Shown: in pieces, positions 54,424-63,645 of the stretch
Layout of the letters: each line of letters starts with the position of its first letter
How positions within the stretch are numbered: the stretch's first letter is position 1
Assembly: GCF_900141855.1 (NCBI RefSeq)
Contig: NZ_FQYU01000003.1
Coordinates: forward strand, 325,939-389,938
Direction of reading: 5' to 3'
DNA: 64,000 nt
Source of the DNA: Pseudozobellia thermophila
Lineage (GTDB): Bacteria > Bacteroidota > Bacteroidia > Flavobacteriales > Flavobacteriaceae
Made by a program: the position numbers and the translations under genes
The notes under the pieces: model-generated
The model's input: the letters and a program-made list of their open reading frames with translations, nothing else
What the model was told of the DNA's origin: nothing
Databases searched by the model: none

Positions 54424-56768
54424 AACGGAACCCTATTGATATATCGCTTATGTCCAGATTTTTTCTGGTGCTCTTCGCCCTAGGGGCAATGGTGGCATGT
54501 ACGGGCCCTTCCAACGATAACTTGGATTTGGCCGATGCCCGTTTTATCGTTTCGCCCACCCTTGAAATTCCCTTTAGGGAAACGGTGGCCGAGGTTTTGA
54601 CCGAAGAAGTTGAAAAACGGACCTCCCTAAAAATGGGGAAATCCCAAAATTGGGAGGGGGCCACATTGATCGTATTGGCCCTACAGGACGACCCCGAGGT
54701 ATACGGTGTTCCATTGCCCGTGGCGGAAAAAAGGCTAAAGAATGAAGGGTATCGCATTCTTCATGGGAAGCATCAAGGGGGCGATGTACTGTGGGTCATA
54801 GGTGCCGACCCGCGCGGACTGCTCTACGGTATCGGTAAACTGCTGCGTTTGGCCCATATGGAGGAAGGAAGACTGCGGGTGCCAAAAGATTTGGATATAT
54901 CCTCGTCGCCCGAATACGCGCTGCGCGGACATCAATTTGGGTATAGAAATACGGCCAATTCGTGGGATGCTTGGTCCGTTGAACAGTTCGACCAGCATTT
55001 TAGGGAGCAGGTATTGTTCGGGGCCAACAGCTTTGAGAATATCCCTTTTCAAGATCCAGAATCGAGCGTGCACTTTAAAATCGACCCTCGCGAGATGGAG
55101 GTGCGCATGAGCGAAATTTGTGCCAAATACGATGTAGATTATTGGGTCTGGACCCCCGCACCCGAAGATTTGAGCGAGGATGGGGCGCATGAAGAGGGAT
55201 TGCGACAACAGGAAGCGTTCTATGCCCGATGCCCCAAACTTAACGGGGTTTTTGTGCCCGGCGGTGATCCAGGGGAAAATCATCCTTCCCGATTGATACC
55301 CTACCTCAAGGATTTGTCCGAAGTTCTAAAAAAATACCACCCCGATGCCGGAATATGGGTTTCCTTGCAGGGCTTTGACGAAGAAAAAACGGACTATTTT
55401 TTCGATTACTTAAAGACTACTGAGCCCGATTGGCTAAAGGGGCTGGTCAATGGCCCCAGTAGTCCGCCCTTGGAAATTGAACGGCAGCGGCTGCCCAAAA
55501 AATATCAATATCGGTTTTACCCCGATATAACACATACCGTTCGCTGCCATTATCCCGTAGAAAGGTGGGACCAGGCCTTTGCCCTGACCCTCGGCCGCGA
55601 GCCCTGTAATCCGCAACCCGAACAATACGCCAAGTATTTTCGTAGGGATGTAGGGTATACCGATGGTTTTATTACCTACTCCGATGGGTCGCACGACGAT
55701 GTCAACAAAGTAATCTGGAGTCAGTTGGGATGGGATTCGGCACAAGATTTACGTCAAATTGTTCTTGAGTATTGCCGGTTCTTCTTCGGTCGGGAGGTGG
55801 CCCAAGAGGCTACGGAAGCGATTTTCGCCTTGGAAGATAATTGGGACGGCCCCATTTTGGAGAACGGTGGAATTGCCGAAACCCTGGCGCTTTGGCAAAA
55901 ACTGGAGGAACAATATCCCGCCCTGTCCGACAATTGGAGGTGGCAACAGCTGGTCATGCGTGCTTACTACGATGCCTACATTAAAGAAAGGCTGGCCTAT
56001 GAAAAAGGTCTTGAAACGAAAGCCAACGCCGTGCTTGCCCGCGCAAGGGAAATTGGGGCCGAACAGGCCATGGAGGAAGCCCTTGAACACCTCGAAAAAG
56101 CACAGACCGAGTTGGTGGCCCAAGATTTAAAACAAAAGGTTTTTGAATATGCCGAAGCCCTTTTCCGGTCCATTGGTGCGCAGACCAGCGTGCCAAAATA
56201 TAAGGCCCGCAGTGCCGAACGTGGGGCTGTTCTAGACTTTATCGATCATCCCCTGAACAATCGATGGTGGCTCGAAGACGAATTTGAAAAGATCAAAAAG
56301 CTCGCTTCCGAAGAGGAAAAATTGGCCAGGCTCGAATTTATTCGAACCTATGAATTTCCGGGGGAAGGGAGTTTTTACGATAACGTTTCGAGTGCCGATG
56401 CCCAACATGTAATTTCCGAAACCGATGATGCCATTGATTATCTTTGGGAAAATGAAGGGCTCAGTAGAAAACGCCTGTCTACCCAGCTGTTCCAGTTCTC
56501 ACCGGTTTTGGTATATGATGGACTCGATGCCGGTTCGGATTACCTGATACGGGTATCGGGCTATGGCGAGGCCCTGCTGAGGGCCAACGGGCAACGGTTG
56601 AAACCCACCAAATACGAAAAAGGGTTCGAGCAATTCAAAGAATTTCCCCTTCCGAAAGACCTGATCAAGGAAGGAAAATTAAAAATTACCTTTGATCAAC
56701 CCGATGAAGCGCATTTAAATTGGAGAAAACAATCCAGGGTAACCGACGTATGGCTTTTAAAACAATAA
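54420..56768 (+). CDS. Lipoprotein glycoside hydrolase, GH20b/GH67-type N-domain
   Basis: The 782-residue protein has a lipobox (LFALGAMVAC) and an N-terminal alpha/beta domain of the GH20b/GH67N type (LIVLALQDDP, EGYRILHG, VIGADPRGLLYGIGKLLRL). A TIM-barrel-like region follows from YALRGHQFGYRNTANSWDAW through DYWVWTPAPEDLSE, GVFVPGGDPGENHPS and TYSDGSHDDVNKVIWSQLGWD. The C-terminal part is helical and then beta-rich. The layout resembles GH20, GH67, GH84 and GH115-type enzymes. The canonical GH20 D-E pair was not found, so the family is uncertain. It is coupled to the SUMF1 gene and faces the cell surface or periplasm. Confidence 0.75.
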   Translation: MKRNPIDISLMSRFFLVLFALGAMVACTGPSNDNLDLADARFIVSPTLEIPFRETVAEVLTEEVEKRTSLKMGKSQNWEGATLIVLALQDDPEVYGVPLPVAEKRLKNEGYRILHGKHQGGDVLWVIGADPRGLLYGIGKLLRLAHMEEGRLRVPKDLDISSSPEYALRGHQFGYRNTANSWDAWSVEQFDQHFREQVLFGANSFENIPFQDPESSVHFKIDPREMEVRMSEICAKYDVDYWVWTPAPEDLSEDGAHEEGLRQQEAFYARCPKLNGVFVPGGDPGENHPSRLIPYLKDLSEVLKKYHPDAGIWVSLQGFDEEKTDYFFDYLKTTEPDWLKGLVNGPSSPPLEIERQRLPKKYQYRFYPDITHTVRCHYPVERWDQAFALTLGREPCNPQPEQYAKYFRRDVGYTDGFITYSDGSHDDVNKVIWSQLGWDSAQDLRQIVLEYCRFFFGREVAQEATEAIFALEDNWDGPILENGGIAETLALWQKLEEQYPALSDNWRWQQLVMRAYYDAYIKERLAYEKGLETKANAVLARAREIGAEQAMEEALEHLEKAQTELVAQDLKQKVFEYAEALFRSIGAQTSVPKYKARSAERGAVLDFIDHPLNNRWWLEDEFEKIKKLASEEEKLARLEFIRTYEFPGEGSFYDNVSSADAQHVISETDDAIDYLWENEGLSRKRLSTQLFQFSPVLVYDGLDAGSDYLIRVSGYGEALLRANGQRLKPTKYEKGFEQFKEFPLPKDLIKEGKLKITFDQPDEAHLNWRKQSRVTDVWLLKQ

Positions 56769-56825
56769 CCATTGGGTTCGCTACCTTTCGGAACGTATCG
56801 ATCGAGGTTATAAAAACGGAAATAG

Positions 56826-57809
56826 ATGATAGACCAACCCCGCTCTAAAGAACCTTCGGATTTTTATATCGGCCTCGATATCGGGGGCACCAAATGTGCC
56901 GTAGTCTTGGGCGACCGTAATTTCAAGATCTACGAAAAAGTGTTTTTCGAAACAAAGGTATCGCGGGGCCCGGCCCTTATCATCGACGAGTTTAAAGGGC
57001 ATGTCCATAAGCTTGTCGATAAATACGGGCGTGAAAAATTGGTGAAAATCGGAATAAGCTGTGGCGGTCCGCTCGATTCTAAAAAGGGATTGATCAAATC
57101 GCCCCCAAACTTACCGGGCTGGGACGCCATTCCCATAGTCGATATCCTCGAGAAAGAGTTTCGGGTAGATGTGGCCATTCAAAACGACGCCAATGCCTGT
57201 GCCTTGGCCGAATGGATGATGGGGGCGGGTGTAGGAACCGAGAACATGGTATTCCTGACCTTTGGAACGGGGATGGGGGCGGGACTCATCCTGAACGGCA
57301 AAATATACTCGGGAACCAATGACCTTGGGGGCGAGGTAGGCCATCTGCGTTTGGCCGATGACGGCCCTGTAGGCTTTGGAAAGGCGGGCTCCTTTGAAGG
57401 GTTTTGCAGTGGAGGGGGGATTGCGAAGTTGGCCAAAACAACCGTTGAACATAAACTTAAAAACGAGATAGCTGTTGGCTTTTGTCCAACAGTGGAGGGT
57501 ATCGATGCCCTAACGGCCAAATCGGTTTTTACGGCCGCCCATAAGGGAGATGCCACGGCGCTGGAAATCGTAAGGATTTCGGCCTACTACCTCGGTAGGG
57601 CATTGGCCATACTGATCGATACCCTAAATCCCGAATGCATCGTTATCGGTAGCATTTACGCCAGAAACGAGGCTTTGTTAAGACCCCTGGTTTACGAAGT
57701 GCTCGAAAAAGAGGCCATTCCCGAAGCCCTTGGGGTATGTCGCATCCTACCGGCCAAATTGGGCGATAAAATTGGAGATTACGCCGCCTTGGGCGTGGCC
57801 ATGCAGTAA
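56826..57809 (+). CDS. ROK-family sugar kinase
   Basis: The 327-residue protein has the ROK ATP-binding motif (YIGLDIGGTKCAVVLGD), the catalytic Asp in IQNDANACALAEW, FGTGMGAGLILNG, and GGEVGHLRLADDGPVGFGKAGSFEGFCSGGGIA. In most ROK kinases the last segment has CxCGxxGC zinc ligands; here it reads VGFGKAGS, with no Cys there. The likely substrates are glucose, GlcNAc or ManNAc, giving the 6-phosphate. It is 57 bp after the lipoprotein enzyme gene and just before the SIS gene. Confidence 0.9.
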   Translation: MIDQPRSKEPSDFYIGLDIGGTKCAVVLGDRNFKIYEKVFFETKVSRGPALIIDEFKGHVHKLVDKYGREKLVKIGISCGGPLDSKKGLIKSPPNLPGWDAIPIVDILEKEFRVDVAIQNDANACALAEWMMGAGVGTENMVFLTFGTGMGAGLILNGKIYSGTNDLGGEVGHLRLADDGPVGFGKAGSFEGFCSGGGIAKLAKTTVEHKLKNEIAVGFCPTVEGIDALTAKSVFTAAHKGDATALEIVRISAYYLGRALAILIDTLNPECIVIGSIYARNEALLRPLVYEVLEKEAIPEALGVCRILPAKLGDKIGDYAALGVAMQ

Positions 57810-57831
57810 ATGGTCGAATTCGAAAAAACTG

Positions 57832-58476
57832 ATGATCAATATGAGCATAGAAAAAACCATAGAAAATGTAGTGCAGCGCTATCCAGAGCTTAAGAGCTGT
57901 AGTGGGGCAATAAAAAATGCCGGAGAGGCCCTGATTGAATGTTATCGCAACAGGGGCAAGTTATTGGTCTGTGGTAACGGGGGAAGCGCTTCCGATTCAG
58001 ACCATATCGTGGGCGAGTTGATGAAGAGCTTTTCCAAAAAACGTCCTGTTGGCGATGCGGTCAAGGGAAAGTTGCAAGAGACTTCGGGCGAAAGGGGAGC
58101 GGTATTGGCATCACAACTCGAAAGAGGATTGCCGGCCATCTCTTTGAATGCCCATGGCGGATTGATTTCGGCAATTGCCAACGATATTGGGGGCGATTTT
58201 GTCTTTGCACAGCAAGTGTTGGGCTACGGCCAAAAAAACGACGTTCTTTTGGCCATCAGTACCTCCGGGAATTCCGTAAATGTTTTGGATGCCTGCATTA
58301 CGGCCAAGGCCCTGGGGATAAAGGTCATTGGCCTACTTGGTGAAACGGGGGGCAAGATCAAGGGCTTTTGTGATGTGCCGGTATGTGTGCCCGCTACTAA
58401 TACGGCCGAGGTACAAGAGTTCCATTTGCCCGTATACCATGCCTTGTGCATTATGGTGGAAGAGACTTTCTTTTAA
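57832..58476 (+). CDS. SIS-domain sugar-phosphate isomerase (GmhA-like)
   Basis: The 214-residue protein (ATG 57832, or 57841 as MSIEKTIENVV) has a SIS domain: LLVCGNGGSASDSDHIVGEL, ISLNAHGGLISAIAND, VLLAISTSGNSVNVLDA and TAEVQEFHLPVYHALCIMVEE. The pattern is that of phosphoheptose isomerase GmhA, with an extra stretch (KKRPVGDAVKGKLQETSGER) after the first helix. Sedoheptulose 7-phosphate is the classical substrate, but beside a ROK kinase in a PUL a hexose or hexosamine 6-phosphate is more likely; that is inference. Confidence 0.85.
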   Translation: MINMSIEKTIENVVQRYPELKSCSGAIKNAGEALIECYRNRGKLLVCGNGGSASDSDHIVGELMKSFSKKRPVGDAVKGKLQETSGERGAVLASQLERGLPAISLNAHGGLISAIANDIGGDFVFAQQVLGYGQKNDVLLAISTSGNSVNVLDACITAKALGIKVIGLLGETGGKIKGFCDVPVCVPATNTAEVQEFHLPVYHALCIMVEETFF

Positions 58477-58540
58477 TTTAAAAGGATGTATATCCCCCAG
58501 GTTCTATGGAACTTAGTAAATAAAAACAGTATAGACGTAA

Positions 58541-59920
58541 ATGTGTACATCGAAAATTTCCGCTTCCTCGTTGATTATCTTATTTTGCCTCCTGATGGCC
58601 TGCAAAGAACGTATGGAAACCAAAAGCAAAACAATGGTTGAAAAACAGATTACCTTCAACGCAAAGACCCATGCATTGGACAACAACGACAATTTTTCCC
58701 CCGACGGGCGTTTTTTGTGCTACGATACGCGCTATATGGTATTCAATACCAACTTGGCCAATTGCAAATCCATTGAAAAAGTGAACATCGCCACCGGTGA
58801 GGAAACCGTGTTGTGGCAGCCGGAATCGGTTTCTGGGGAAAATGGGGCACCCGGAGTGGCCGCGGTTTCATATCACCCTACCGAAAATAAGGTAATCTTT
58901 ATTCATGGCCCCCGATTGGACGAGGTTGGGGAAAGGGGCTACTACGGCATACGGAACAGAAACGGTGCCATTGTGAGTGCGGATGGAAGCGGAGTGTTTT
59001 CATTGGCCGACTTTAGGGATGTGGCCACCGATAGACCCACCACCCCGGGAGCGCACCGTGGGGGTACGCACCGGCACGAATATTCGAGGAACGGTAAACG
59101 TATCGGCTTTACCTACGACGATTATTTGCAACAGGAATACGATCGTACCATAGGCTATATGGAAGTAAACAAAAAGGCCCCGGAAGGTTTTGACCATTAT
59201 TTTGCGGTATTGTTGAAACCGGTCAAAAAAGGCGAATCAAAACCGGGGGAAATCGAAAAGGCCTATGGCGATTCATGGGTCGATTCCTTGGGAACGAAAA
59301 GGGCCTTTATCGGTAAGGTACGGGCCGAAAACGGCGTTGATTACCAAACTTCCCTCTTTGTGGCCGAAATACCCGATTCGGTCGATATTACAACGGCCTA
59401 TTCGGGTGATGCCGATAATTATCCTGAACCTCCAAAAGGCATCAAAATAAAAAGATTGACCCATAGTACCCGTGATGAGGGTATTGTGAGGGGCTCCTAC
59501 TCGGGCCGACGTATCGCCTACCTATCGGAAGATGAAAGAGGCATATTGCAGGTCTTTGTTATTCCGGTCGATGGTTCCGATCTTCCCGACGATTCAAAAA
59601 AAAGACCGGTGCAGGTGAGCCATTATACCGAGGATGCAGGCTATATTAGATGGCATCCTTCCGATCAGTGGTTGTTTTCCATTAGTGGCGGAAAGGTCTA
59701 TGCCAGTTATGTGGGGGGCAGGGAGGCTTTCGGAAAAACGATTTTATTGACTCCCGATGACCTACAGCGGGAAGCCCTTGTGGTTTCCCCTGACGGAAAA
59801 ATGCTGGCCTATAACGTCGATATGCCAAATACCAGCGTTTCACGCATTATCGACGGTAAACCGAACAACCTATACAAGCAGATCTTCGTTTTGGGCCTGC
59901 AGGATGCCCTGACCTATTAA
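58541..59920 (+). CDS. YidR-like (DUF3748) beta-propeller lipoprotein
   Basis: The 459-residue protein has a lipobox (IILFCLLMAC) and a TolB/WD40-like propeller: NNDNFSPDGRFLCYDTR, SYHPTENKVIFIHGPR, EYSRNGKRIGFTYDD, GSYSGRRIAYLSEDERG, RWHPSDQWLFSI, VVSPDGKMLAYNVD. Sequence style and length fit E. coli YidR, whose function is not known, and the fold is shared with oligogalacturonate lyases. HRGGTHRHEYSRNG, rich in His, could be a metal site. It lies between the SIS and transporter genes of the PUL and is probably periplasmic. Lyase activity is not excluded. Confidence 0.82.
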   Translation: MCTSKISASSLIILFCLLMACKERMETKSKTMVEKQITFNAKTHALDNNDNFSPDGRFLCYDTRYMVFNTNLANCKSIEKVNIATGEETVLWQPESVSGENGAPGVAAVSYHPTENKVIFIHGPRLDEVGERGYYGIRNRNGAIVSADGSGVFSLADFRDVATDRPTTPGAHRGGTHRHEYSRNGKRIGFTYDDYLQQEYDRTIGYMEVNKKAPEGFDHYFAVLLKPVKKGESKPGEIEKAYGDSWVDSLGTKRAFIGKVRAENGVDYQTSLFVAEIPDSVDITTAYSGDADNYPEPPKGIKIKRLTHSTRDEGIVRGSYSGRRIAYLSEDERGILQVFVIPVDGSDLPDDSKKRPVQVSHYTEDAGYIRWHPSDQWLFSISGGKVYASYVGGREAFGKTILLTPDDLQREALVVSPDGKMLAYNVDMPNTSVSRIIDGKPNNLYKQIFVLGLQDALTY

Positions 59921-59967
59921 GCCCATATCGGGCATAGGCCAAAATACAATAACCTAAACCTAGAGAA

Positions 59968-61200
59968 TTGAAAAACCAGACTTCGACCAACCGCTACAGA
60001 GGTGCCTTTGCCCTTATGACCACCCTTTTTTTTATCTGGGGGGCCATTGTCTCATTGAATGATATTTTGATTCCCCATTTCAAGGGGCTGTTCAACATGA
60101 ACTATACGGAGACCATGTTGATCCAGTTCTGTTTTTTCGGCGCCTATTTTTTAATGGCGGTTCCGGCAAGCCTGCTAATTGAGCGTATCGGATATAAAAA
60201 GGGAATTTCCGCCGGATTGCTGACCATTGGTTTGGGGGCACTGTTGTTCCTGCCTGCCTCATGGACGGTTTCGTATCCCTTGTTTTTATTCGGACTGTTT
60301 ACCATGGCTACGGGAAGTGTAATTCTTCAAGTGGTGGCCAATCCCTATGTGATTATCCTAGGTAAACCCGAAACCGCCTCGAGTCGCCTGAATTTGGCCC
60401 AGGGCATTAATTCTTTGGCGACTACGCTTGCCCCATTGGCCGGCGGTTTTTTGATATTGGGGCATTACAATACCTCTAAGGAAGCGGCCGCCGCCGTTGA
60501 AGGTCCCTATCTGGGCCTTGCTATTTTCGCTTTCTTGATCGCAGTTGTTTTCTTTTTTCTAAAGCTGCCCAAGGTATTGGAAACCGATGGCGTTAAGGTA
60601 AGGGGAAACGTGTTGAAATTTAGGCAACTGCGATTGGGTGCCATCGCCTTGATGTTGTACGTGGGGGCCGAGGTGGCCATTGGTAGTTTTATCGTAAACT
60701 TTTTGGGGGAGCCGAACATTGCCGGTCTTGCCGAGAAAGAGGCCGCTACCTATATTCCGCTCTATTGGGGCGGGTTGATGATTGGCCGTTTTTTGGGGTC
60801 GGCCATCCTGCAAAAGGCCAGTGCGCAAAAGGTATTGTGTGTGTCGGCCCTGGCCTCTGTGTTGCTGCTTGCCGTAACCATACTTACCAACGGTTATGTG
60901 GCCATGTGGGCCATGCTGGTCGTGGGCCTGTTCAACTCGATCATGTGGTCCAATATTTTTACATTGGCCGTAAACGGTCTTGGGAAATACACCAATAAGG
61001 CCTCGGGTATTTTGGTGATGGCTCCGGTCGGAGGGGCCCTATTGCCGTTATTGCAAGGTGTTCTGGCCGATATGCCGGCCATTGGGCTCCACCTATCCTA
61101 CATCCTACCGCTTTCGTGCTATGCATTTATCATTTACTATGCGGTAAACGGCCATAAGCCCGGTGCCAATGAATTGGCACAAGTAGAGGCGGGACATTAA
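59968..61200 (+). CDS. MFS sugar:H+ symporter, FucP/NagP/GluP type
   Basis: The 410-residue inner-membrane protein has about 12 helices and the FucP-group marks FFIWGAIVSLNDILIPHFK, GYKKGISAGL, VVANPYVIILGKPETASSRLNLAQGINSLAT and GGALLPLLQG. Group members import L-fucose, glucose/galactose or GlcNAc. The only start after an in-frame stop at 59950 is TTG at 59968; the next ATG would cut into the first helix. So UUG initiation is likely. It is the last plus-strand gene of the PUL, with a convergent lipoprotein gene beyond. Confidence 0.93.
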   Translation: MKNQTSTNRYRGAFALMTTLFFIWGAIVSLNDILIPHFKGLFNMNYTETMLIQFCFFGAYFLMAVPASLLIERIGYKKGISAGLLTIGLGALLFLPASWTVSYPLFLFGLFTMATGSVILQVVANPYVIILGKPETASSRLNLAQGINSLATTLAPLAGGFLILGHYNTSKEAAAAVEGPYLGLAIFAFLIAVVFFFLKLPKVLETDGVKVRGNVLKFRQLRLGAIALMLYVGAEVAIGSFIVNFLGEPNIAGLAEKEAATYIPLYWGGLMIGRFLGSAILQKASAQKVLCVSALASVLLLAVTILTNGYVAMWAMLVVGLFNSIMWSNIFTLAVNGLGKYTNKASGILVMAPVGGALLPLLQGVLADMPAIGLHLSYILPLSCYAFIIYYAVNGHKPGANELAQVEAGH

Positions 61201-61239
61201 GCCGGTAGGGAGAAAGACAAAAAGGGGGCTGCCCTGTCC

Positions 61240-63474
61240 CTACTCGGCCATAGGTTCGCTTATCACCCCCAAATACCGGCCCATCCAATAGGGGAGAAGC
61301 CATATATCGCCTGCGGAGTATTCTGCCGTACCTTCGGGGCCCAGTTTGTCCAACCGGAACATATTGGCGTTATGGCGTTGAACAGGGCGTTCATCGGGGG
61401 GCAGCACTTCTTTTATGGTTTGCTTTCGAAAGTTGGGTTCGATAAATTCAATATCCTTTCGATGGCTGTTTTTGATGTTCCAGGTAATCAGGTCCATAGG
61501 ATGCTCCCTAAGATACCAGGCTGCGTGGTCCAGGTCAAACTCGGGGGTTCCGGTAAGTGCGGTAATAATGTTCCAAGCCCCGTCCCTTTCCGGTCTTTCC
61601 GCTTCCCAATGGTCTAAGATCGCTTCTTTGTACTTGGTTTTCAAGGTATCGTTAAAGGCATAACGGTAAAGGCCCCAATAGCCGAGAAAATACATTTCGT
61701 CATCGCTGTGGTTCCACGATTCCGATAACATTTTGCTCCATTCGTCGGCATCTTCGGGGGCGCGGCCGATTTCCTTCATGGGGCGCATCAGGTTTTCAAG
61801 GTATCCGTGGTTTTCCATGAGGTCGAATGCCTTTTCCTTGTATTTTTCCTTTCCCGTAAAATGATATGCGGTCTGCAGCATGGCGATGATGTTGGAGGAA
61901 TTGATTTTGCGGTCTCCCACCATTACCGGCCTTGCGTTTACATACTCGGGGTTCCATTTGCCCCAGGTAGTGGGTTTTCCGTCGAAGTCCACCAAATACA
62001 GGTCGTTGTCTACGATATGGCCCATTAAGGTATCGATTAGGGTAATGGCCCTTTGCTTGAGGTCGTTCTCCATCAGTTCGGCCATGACCCCATAGGCAAA
62101 TATATGGCCTATGGCCTCGTCGCTGCTGGTGGTTGACTTCCAGTCCCATTCCGGGTCTTGGGTATGCTGCCACCTATCAGGGTCGTGCAGCTGTTCTATA
62201 TACCCGCTCCGTTCAAAGGACCGGGATGGAAAACCGGGAACGTCGTTGATATTGAATAAGCGTTCCATGGCATCCATCGATTCGATACAGTTCTGTAAGG
62301 CCTCGTCGGACCGGGTCGTGGCATAACGGAAAACTTCCGCTGCGAGGTACATCGAGGTCCATAACCCATCGTTATCTGAATCTGAAAGCCTGCCCGTATC
62401 TACATTGCCGTTCTCCATGTCGTCCAAGGAGGCATTGAAGCCGAGGCGTATATGTCTTTTTCTTACCTGTTCTTCGTAGTATTGCGCCTTTTGGTACAGG
62501 GTCATTGGCCTAAAAACGATCTGGGCCAGCCCACCATCGGTTGAGATAAGTATTGAATTGTCTTTCCCTTTTGAGATGTGGGTCACATAATTACCGGGCA
62601 ACCACCTTTTTCCGTAGTAATAGTCGAACTTTCCGTCGTCACGTTTCTTAAAGGCTCCCAGGGGAGAGCCGAACCATACATTGTCGCCTATGGTCTCTAC
62701 CCAGGTGATTTCCGTTACGGGAAGCTTGTCTTGAATGGCTCCCGGTTGGGCGTCGATATCGGCGTCCATCATAAAATATCCCTTCGGTGTCCCTATGACC
62801 AATCGGTCGCCTTGCAGGTCAAAAGCGGTCATGCGCTCCTTCTTTTTCGCCGTTCGAAAGGTGTTCGTGGTAGCATCAAAAGTAGAAATACTGTTCTGTC
62901 CCAGTATCCAAAACTTGTTTGTCTCTTTCTGATAACGTATTTGTACGACGGAGTCGGTTTCCAATTCCGCTTTCCAAGGAGCTTTGTCCCTCGACAAAAA
63001 CTGGAGGGTTTTGCCATCACTGATCAGAAAATCGAAATCCGTTCCGGCCTGGATCAGGTCGGCATGTGGAAGGTCGTGCCCCAGATAAAGGCTTCCGGCC
63101 CACGCGTTGCTTAGAACGGCCAGGTCGTCCAAGTATATGAATTGCTCCCTGTACAGGGTCATGGCGGCAATGTTCTTGTCGCCAAGGGGCCTGTAGGAAC
63201 GGTCGGGGATCAATTGGCCATGATGAAGAAAATAGCCTCCGTTTGGGCGCAAAATACCGTCTTTTGACAACACTTGCACCACCCCGTTCCTGTCTGTAAA
63301 TGCCATTGTCACGGCCGGACTCCCGAGCTCGTATTTTATACTGTAATCTTGTAGGTACAGGGAGTCTTTGTATACGGGCATCACCGCCGTAAGGTTTTTG
63401 TTTTCGACTGGGCCGGAGCAAGAGCCAAGGGCGATGGAAACCAGGGTGAAAAGGAGTATTCTTAGATAGTGCAT
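61240..63474 (-). CDS. Large lipoprotein: beta-propeller-like N part and (alpha/alpha)-toroid C part
   Basis: From ATG 63474 (MHYLRILLFTLVSIALGSC, lipobox ALGSC) the protein has 744 residues. Residues about 30-400 alternate short strands with turn motifs as in a propeller (FLISDGKTLQFLSRDK, VWFGSPLGAFKKRDDGK, ILISTDGGLAQIVF). From about 410 an all-helical region follows (LWTSMYLAAEVFRYATTR, EAIGHIFAYGVMAEL, IVDNDLYLVDFDGKPTTWG). The latter is homologous to the protein at 52492-53715. The C terminus has HAAWYLREHPMDLITWNIKNSH. No named family was recognised; a surface or periplasmic glycan-degrading role is inferred from context. Confidence 0.78.
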   Translation of the reverse strand: MHYLRILLFTLVSIALGSCSGPVENKNLTAVMPVYKDSLYLQDYSIKYELGSPAVTMAFTDRNGVVQVLSKDGILRPNGGYFLHHGQLIPDRSYRPLGDKNIAAMTLYREQFIYLDDLAVLSNAWAGSLYLGHDLPHADLIQAGTDFDFLISDGKTLQFLSRDKAPWKAELETDSVVQIRYQKETNKFWILGQNSISTFDATTNTFRTAKKKERMTAFDLQGDRLVIGTPKGYFMMDADIDAQPGAIQDKLPVTEITWVETIGDNVWFGSPLGAFKKRDDGKFDYYYGKRWLPGNYVTHISKGKDNSILISTDGGLAQIVFRPMTLYQKAQYYEEQVRKRHIRLGFNASLDDMENGNVDTGRLSDSDNDGLWTSMYLAAEVFRYATTRSDEALQNCIESMDAMERLFNINDVPGFPSRSFERSGYIEQLHDPDRWQHTQDPEWDWKSTTSSDEAIGHIFAYGVMAELMENDLKQRAITLIDTLMGHIVDNDLYLVDFDGKPTTWGKWNPEYVNARPVMVGDRKINSSNIIAMLQTAYHFTGKEKYKEKAFDLMENHGYLENLMRPMKEIGRAPEDADEWSKMLSESWNHSDDEMYFLGYWGLYRYAFNDTLKTKYKEAILDHWEAERPERDGAWNIITALTGTPEFDLDHAAWYLREHPMDLITWNIKNSHRKDIEFIEPNFRKQTIKEVLPPDERPVQRHNANMFRLDKLGPEGTAEYSAGDIWLLPYWMGRYLGVISEPMAE

Positions 63475-63645
63475 GGGAGTAAGGTCGATTTGGTTAAAAG
63501 TTATTCGTTCAACAATGGCGCCTTGTGACAAGACGTAGGATAGCGATAACAAATAAACTAAATTCGATCACCCGAAGCCTATCATATTTTATGCCCTTTG
63601 CATGGAATATTTTCCCTTGGGGGCGATAACCCTATAAACATGGGG

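Noticed and set aside
61205-61243. Inverted repeat GTAGGGA/TCCCTAC between convergent genes as terminator
   Set aside because: Only 7 bp with a 25-nt loop, no T run, and it overlaps a stop codon; too weak to call.
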